Shown piece after piece: positions 59,743 through 64,000 of a DNA stretch of 64,000 nucleotides. Numbering within the stretch: the stretch's first letter is position 1; each line of letters begins with the position of its first letter. Both the position numbers and the translations under genes were made by a program. The stretch is taken from NCBI GenBank assembly GCA_014529385.2, contig CM043959.1:60648253-60712252 (forward strand). Reading direction: 5' to 3'. The DNA comes from Adiantum capillus-veneris. Its lineage: Eukaryota > Streptophyta > Polypodiopsida > Polypodiales > Pteridaceae. The notes beneath the pieces are model-generated. The model saw only the letters and a list, made by a program, of their open reading frames with translations, had not been told where the DNA came from and searched no databases.

Positions 59743-62700
59743 ATGGCAAGTGTAGCATTTCCACCATTTAAAGGAAAGAAGGGGGAGGATTTGGTAACAG
59801 ACTTCCTAGATGACTTTGAAGTAGCATGTGTAGTGAGCAACAAAGATACGGATGAATCCCGGGTTAGAATCTTTAAGCATCTCATGAAGCTAGAAGCTAG
59901 ATCATGGTACAATGCACTTCCACAAGCAACCAAGGATGACTGGGAACCCTTAAAAACCGCTTTTAAGAGGCGCTTTAGGGGAGGTACCACTTCAGAAAAG
60001 TTGTGGGACAAGTTGAGAGACTTGAAGCAGGAGGGTCTTTTAGAATATGCCACCTATGAGTCCAAATTTGTGGATTTGTGGGAACGGTGGGTTGAGTCAC
60101 TGGCAAGGGGGGAAGCTGCACCCGATTTCCTAAAAAAAGATCGGTTCACGCATGGCTTATGGCCGCTTCTCAAGGAGAAGGTGAAAGGTAGATTCCCGGC
60201 TATGTACGAGTTAGCCGTTGATATTGCTCGCCTTAAGGACAAGAAGCTGCGAATGAAAGCCAAAGAAACCGAGTCAACAGAAACAACAACATCACGTCGA
60301 CCAGCAACTACGACAACCACCATTCCACCACCACCACCAGCTCTTGGGGTAAGAGATGACCAAAAAGATATGTTGGCCCATATTACTGACCAACTGCATA
60401 ATTTATCTGTCCACTTAATACAGCAAGGGAGGAGTCAAGAAAGAGATCAAGACCCTGGAAGAGCACGACGACAAAACAGGGAGTATCATTGCTACAAGTG
60501 CGGAGAAGATGGTCACGGTATGTACTATTGTCCCAAACCACGACAAAACTATAATAGAGGAGGTAGGAGGAACCAATTGTCACCCCCTAGAGAAAGAACA
60601 CCCCCACCCCGAGCACCAACCCCACCAACACAAATTCTACGTCCACCCCAGACACCACTACAAGCATCCATTCCACCTCTTCCACCAGCCCCACCACCTG
60701 ATCGCCCTGTAAACATCATAAGGCTAGAAGAGAAAGGGAAAGCCATAGTAGTGGATCCACCCAGAGCAAAGGAGAGGGACAAGGGTAAGGAGAAGGTAAC
60801 CTTTTTAGAACCACTTGAGGCCATGACTGTGAAAAGAGCTAGGAGGGAGAAGGCTACACAATCAGATGATGAGAGAAGCATGAGAGGAGAAACTAGCAAG
60901 AGGCCATCCAGGCCACGACGGAAATTGGGCATCACCGACTTCCAGCTAGGGGAAAGTTCAAAGCCCTATGATCTAACATTGGATGTGGCAGAGCAAGGAT
61001 CGAAGATTACATGGCCACAACTGCTACATCTTGTACCTAAAGTAAGGCGACAATGGTCTAAAATGGTAAGTACAAGACGCTCCAAAACAAAGGTAGCCGA
61101 AGCAATTTCGGGATGCAACATGGATGACATCCTTCCAATTGTCGACGTAAACATAAAAGGAAAGAGGGTTGGAAACACCTACATTGATGGAGGTGCACAA
61201 ATCTGTGTAATGAGCGAAGCTATGATGCTTCGATTAGGGCTCGAGGTTGACAGGCCTTCTCCATGCAAGGCAAAGATGGCAAACAACGCAAAAGTAAAGT
61301 GTGTGGGTGTGGTAAGTGTCGTGAAAATCAAAGCTTTCAACACTGAGGTAGAGGTAGATGTTTTTGTAACGCCTACTAAGGGGGAGGGCTATCCACTAAT
61401 TTTGGGAAGGCCATGGTTGATGGCCATGAAGGCAAAACAGAACTGGGGTACTGGCGTTCTACACATGACCGGTAAGAAAGGGGAGACAATCTACTACGAC
61501 ATGAGGATTGGCAAGCAGAAGCAAATGAATCTGGAAACATCGACAGATGAAACCACTAGCGAATCTTCCAGTTATGAGGAGGAGACCACATCCACCGACG
61601 AAAGTGACAGTTCCATTGATGTGATGGGTATCATTATGAAGGATCCACAAAGGGTAAGCACAACTGGTGATCCATCACCGAAAGGGAAACCCAATGAAGA
61701 GGAGAGCAAATCACCTGGCCTAGGAGGAAGTAGGTTGAAGGGTATGTTGTCTACGGAATTAACACTTGAGGAGAAAGATAGTTTTTTGCAGATGTTGATG
61801 GGATTTCCTAACCTGTTCATTGACAACTATGAAAGAATCACAAGCATTACAGTGGTGGAACATCATATTAAGCTGAAGGAAGGGGTAAAACCAGTTGTGC
61901 AAAAGCTACGACGACTGGGGGTCATACAAGAAAAGGCACTCTTGGCCGAGGTAAGGAAATTGCTGGAGGCGGGATTCATCTATCCTGTAGAAAACTCAGA
62001 ATGGGTGTCACCCGTAGTGGTGACGCCTAAAAAGAATGGTAAGTGGAGGGTCTATGTTGACTACAAACCACTAAATGCAGCTACAAAGAGAGACCACTTT
62101 CCTCTCCCTTTCTTGGATGAAATTCTGAATGAAGTAGCAGGTTTTGAATGCTATACCGTCTGTGATGGTTATTCTGGATACTTTCAAATACGCATAGCCT
62201 TGGAAGATCAGCTAAAAACCACTTTTATCACGCCATGGGGTTGTTTTGCATACAGGGTTATGCCATTTGGTCTCACAAATGCACCTACCACATTCCAAAA
62301 ATATGTCACATATGTTTTTCAACCGTTCTTTGGAACATCCATAAGAGTGTTCATTGATGATTTTTGTATATATAGCTCCCGTATTTCACATTTAGAAAAG
62401 GTAACGGAAGGTTTGGCCAGGTTGCAAAGCCTAGGCGGGCAATTAAATGTGGATAAATGTCACATTGGGGAGAGTAAAGTCATTCTACTAGGCCATGAAA
62501 TTTCAGCAAGAGGTATCAACGCCGACCCAAGTAAGGTGTCCGCACTCATAGCCCTACCTTCACCAACAACCGCACATCAACTGGTCTCTTTTCTACAAAA
62601 GGTGAGGTACTTAAGTAGATTCATACATCTACTATCACAACTTGTTCTACCACTGCAACAACTCACTCAAAGATCAACTTTCACTTGGGACGAGGAAAGT

Positions 62701-63186
62701 GAACATCACTACAACAAGGTAAAGGAGGTCTTAGCCACTCTGCCAACTATCTCACCACCTAAGTGGGATGAAAAATTCTATGTCACCTCAAGTGTTGGTG
62801 ATGACTCATTGGGGGTTGTGCTACTCCAAAAGGATACGACGACATCTTTCATGAGGCCAATCTACTTCTCTAGTCGAATGATGACAGCAGGAGAGAAAGG
62901 TTTCACCCATGTGGAACACTTAGTCCTAGCTCTTAGATTTGCAACTACAAAGTTTAGGTCATATTTGCTGCCTAAGCAATTTGTGATTCTAACCACGGAT
63001 GAAATATTTCCCTATGTTGTACAACACATGGATGTGTCTGCTAGAATTACTAAATGGCTAGTTCGTCTGCAAGAGTTTGACTACACGGTACAGGTAGAAA
63101 GAACGACAAGGGCAAGTTTGGGGGGACTCATGACCTACCAAGTCTTTGAAGGGAAGGAGAAGCAATCTAAGGAAGGAGAAGTCTGA
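59743..63186 (+). CDS. Element 3 gag-pol: gag, protease, reverse transcriptase, first RNase H
   Basis: 1147-codon frame; Met 59743 (MASVAFPPFKG) is preferred to the upstream in-frame Met at 59713 because element 1 gag starts at the matching place. Capsid domain about residues 1-170; zinc knuckle C250, C253, H258, C263 (CYKCGEDGHGMYYC); Pro-rich linker; protease YIDGGAQ with Asp482 and ILGRPWL near 560; reverse transcriptase about 720-900 with CDGYSGYF (Asp808) and FIDD (Asp872, Asp873); first RNase H about 1010-1090, where TSSV replaces TDAS, so its first catalytic Asp is gone. The frame ends in TGA at 63184-63186, just before the second RNase H, and continues in register behind it. All key residues of protease and RT are present. 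Whether the TGA is a mutation or is read through cannot be told here. Confidence 0.88.
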   Translation: MASVAFPPFKGKKGEDLVTDFLDDFEVACVVSNKDTDESRVRIFKHLMKLEARSWYNALPQATKDDWEPLKTAFKRRFRGGTTSEKLWDKLRDLKQEGLLEYATYESKFVDLWERWVESLARGEAAPDFLKKDRFTHGLWPLLKEKVKGRFPAMYELAVDIARLKDKKLRMKAKETESTETTTSRRPATTTTTIPPPPPALGVRDDQKDMLAHITDQLHNLSVHLIQQGRSQERDQDPGRARRQNREYHCYKCGEDGHGMYYCPKPRQNYNRGGRRNQLSPPRERTPPPRAPTPPTQILRPPQTPLQASIPPLPPAPPPDRPVNIIRLEEKGKAIVVDPPRAKERDKGKEKVTFLEPLEAMTVKRARREKATQSDDERSMRGETSKRPSRPRRKLGITDFQLGESSKPYDLTLDVAEQGSKITWPQLLHLVPKVRRQWSKMVSTRRSKTKVAEAISGCNMDDILPIVDVNIKGKRVGNTYIDGGAQICVMSEAMMLRLGLEVDRPSPCKAKMANNAKVKCVGVVSVVKIKAFNTEVEVDVFVTPTKGEGYPLILGRPWLMAMKAKQNWGTGVLHMTGKKGETIYYDMRIGKQKQMNLETSTDETTSESSSYEEETTSTDESDSSIDVMGIIMKDPQRVSTTGDPSPKGKPNEEESKSPGLGGSRLKGMLSTELTLEEKDSFLQMLMGFPNLFIDNYERITSITVVEHHIKLKEGVKPVVQKLRRLGVIQEKALLAEVRKLLEAGFIYPVENSEWVSPVVVTPKKNGKWRVYVDYKPLNAATKRDHFPLPFLDEILNEVAGFECYTVCDGYSGYFQIRIALEDQLKTTFITPWGCFAYRVMPFGLTNAPTTFQKYVTYVFQPFFGTSIRVFIDDFCIYSSRISHLEKVTEGLARLQSLGGQLNVDKCHIGESKVILLGHEISARGINADPSKVSALIALPSPTTAHQLVSFLQKVRYLSRFIHLLSQLVLPLQQLTQRSTFTWDEESEHHYNKVKEVLATLPTISPPKWDEKFYVTSSVGDDSLGVVLLQKDTTTSFMRPIYFSSRMMTAGEKGFTHVEHLVLALRFATTKFRSYLLPKQFVILTTDEIFPYVVQHMDVSARITKWLVRLQEFDYTVQVERTTRASLGGLMTYQVFEGKEKQSKEGEV

Positions 63187-64000
63187 TTACCTCCAGTACC
63201 ACCGATGGTAGAAGGAGCATACTCTCTCTACTTTGATGGAGCCTACAAGCGAGCGTCCGACAAAGCAGCTGCAGGCATAGTGGTCTTTGATGACAAAGGG
63301 ACAAAGGTATTTTCGCTGGGCCAATTGTTAGATTCACATTCTAACAATGAAGCTGAGTATGCAGCACTAACCAAGGGTCTACAATGGTGCGTCTCGCAAG
63401 GTGTACAACGCCTCAATGTATTTGGGGATGCTCTACTTTTGGTAAGGCAAGTAAATGGAGCATGGACATGCAAGAATCCTTGTTTAAGGACTCACTTAAG
63501 TGGTGTAAAAACCTTGTTGGGTAAGTTTGAAGAAGTCCAAATACACCATATCCCAAGGGCTCAAAACCAAGAAGCAGATGCCCTAGCAAGTGAAAGACTA
63601 CAGGAAGTGGTGGTTGGAGCAATAAAACTAAAGCTCCCTCTATTTCAAGGCAGTGATGCCTTGCCTGACATCATGCATTTTTTGGAAACAGGGGAATGCC
63701 CATCAGATTTAACAAAGGGACAGAAGCAATGGCTGACGCGGAAGGCCACAAGGTATCAACTCATCAATGATGGTTTGTACTGTAAGGGTAAGGACCAAAT
63801 ACTCAGGAAGGTCCCTCTCTCTCATGAAATCACGGGAGTAATTGCTAGCTGTCACGACGGGGTTTGTGGTGGTCACTTTGCCCTAGACATAACAAGTAGG
63901 AAAATCTTGCAGGCAGGCTTCATATGGCCTAGCCTCAACCGTGATGTACACCATTGGTGCAAAACGTGTAAGTTGTGTCAAAAGACCGGCACTAGGCACT
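63187..64000 (+). pseudogene. Element 3 second (archaeal-type) RNase H and integrase N-terminus, continued beyond window
   Basis: Same frame as the gag-pol before it, open to the window edge. RNase H: YSLYFDGAYKRASDKAAAG (Asp), SHSNNEAEYAAL (Glu), NVFGDALLLVRQ (Asp) and PRAQNQEADALAS (Asp), so all four catalytic acids are kept, unlike in the first RNase H. Then a linker and the integrase zinc domain: CHDGVCGGHFAL and WCKTCKLCQKTG. It is called a pseudogene only because of the one stop before it; it has no start of its own. Confidence 0.8.

Larger units (their letters stand above)
57252..64000 (+). mobile_element. Gypsy element 3 (Tat lineage), 5' part
   Basis: LTR, primer site, a 0.9-kb leader with short frames, gag, protease, RT, RNase H, second RNase H and the zinc domain of integrase. 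The rest lies outside the window. It is the best preserved element here and has a single stop in 4.2 kb of coding sequence. Confidence 0.85.

Overview
This is a stretch of nuclear DNA from a land plant. The signs are a plant-type 12-oxophytodienoate reductase gene with short GT-AG introns, a broken copy of a chloroplast-type triosephosphate isomerase, plant Ty1/copia and Ty3/gypsy retrotransposons (the gypsy ones with the extra RNase H of the Tat lineage), PIF/Harbinger-like MITEs and many CT, CA and poly-C microsatellites. The density of old nested elements suggests a large, repeat-rich genome (a fern, lycophyte or gymnosperm would fit), but I cannot name the species.

Layout. 0-11.9 kb: one real gene, an OPR-like flavin reductase on the minus strand (4955-6650, four exons seen, first exon not found), surrounded by low-copy DNA, two Tourist-like MITEs (8309-8656 and 9171-9576), two SINE-like copies and a long CT/CA/poly-C tract. 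A scrap of gypsy integrase lies at 11.4-11.85 kb.

11.9-53.3 kb is a nest of retrotransposons that can be unpacked by target-site duplications and by 'empty' sister LTRs. The outer layer is a minus-strand, gag-only gypsy element (element 4: 3' LTR split into four pieces at 11885-12599, 23556-23957, 29932-30249 and 48674-48838; interior 48839-51020; 5' LTR from 51021). Its 3' LTR was broken by (i) element Y, 12600-23550, a 10.95-kb copia-LTR element with no gag or pol that carries a triosephosphate isomerase retropseudogene and a possible LRR-gene scrap; (ii) element X, 23958-29926, a 6-kb non-autonomous copia; and (iii) gypsy element 2, 30250-48669 on the plus strand. The 5' LTR of element 2 was in turn broken by gypsy element 1 (31395-40131) and by an hAT-like MITE (40957-41194). 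Element X also sits at the same base in the other LTR of element 4 (51969 on), which suggests that it travelled inside the LTR.

53.3-64 kb: a dispersed repeat, a decayed minus-strand copia (about 53.97-57.25 kb) with gag, protease, integrase, RT and RNase H relics, then the 5' half of gypsy element 3 (LTR end at 58806; gag-pol frame 59743-63186). Element 3 is the best preserved element: one open frame from gag to the first RNase H, a single TGA, then the second RNase H and the start of integrase in the same frame up to the window edge.

Apart from the OPR gene nothing here looks like a working host gene. All long open frames belong to retrotransposons.
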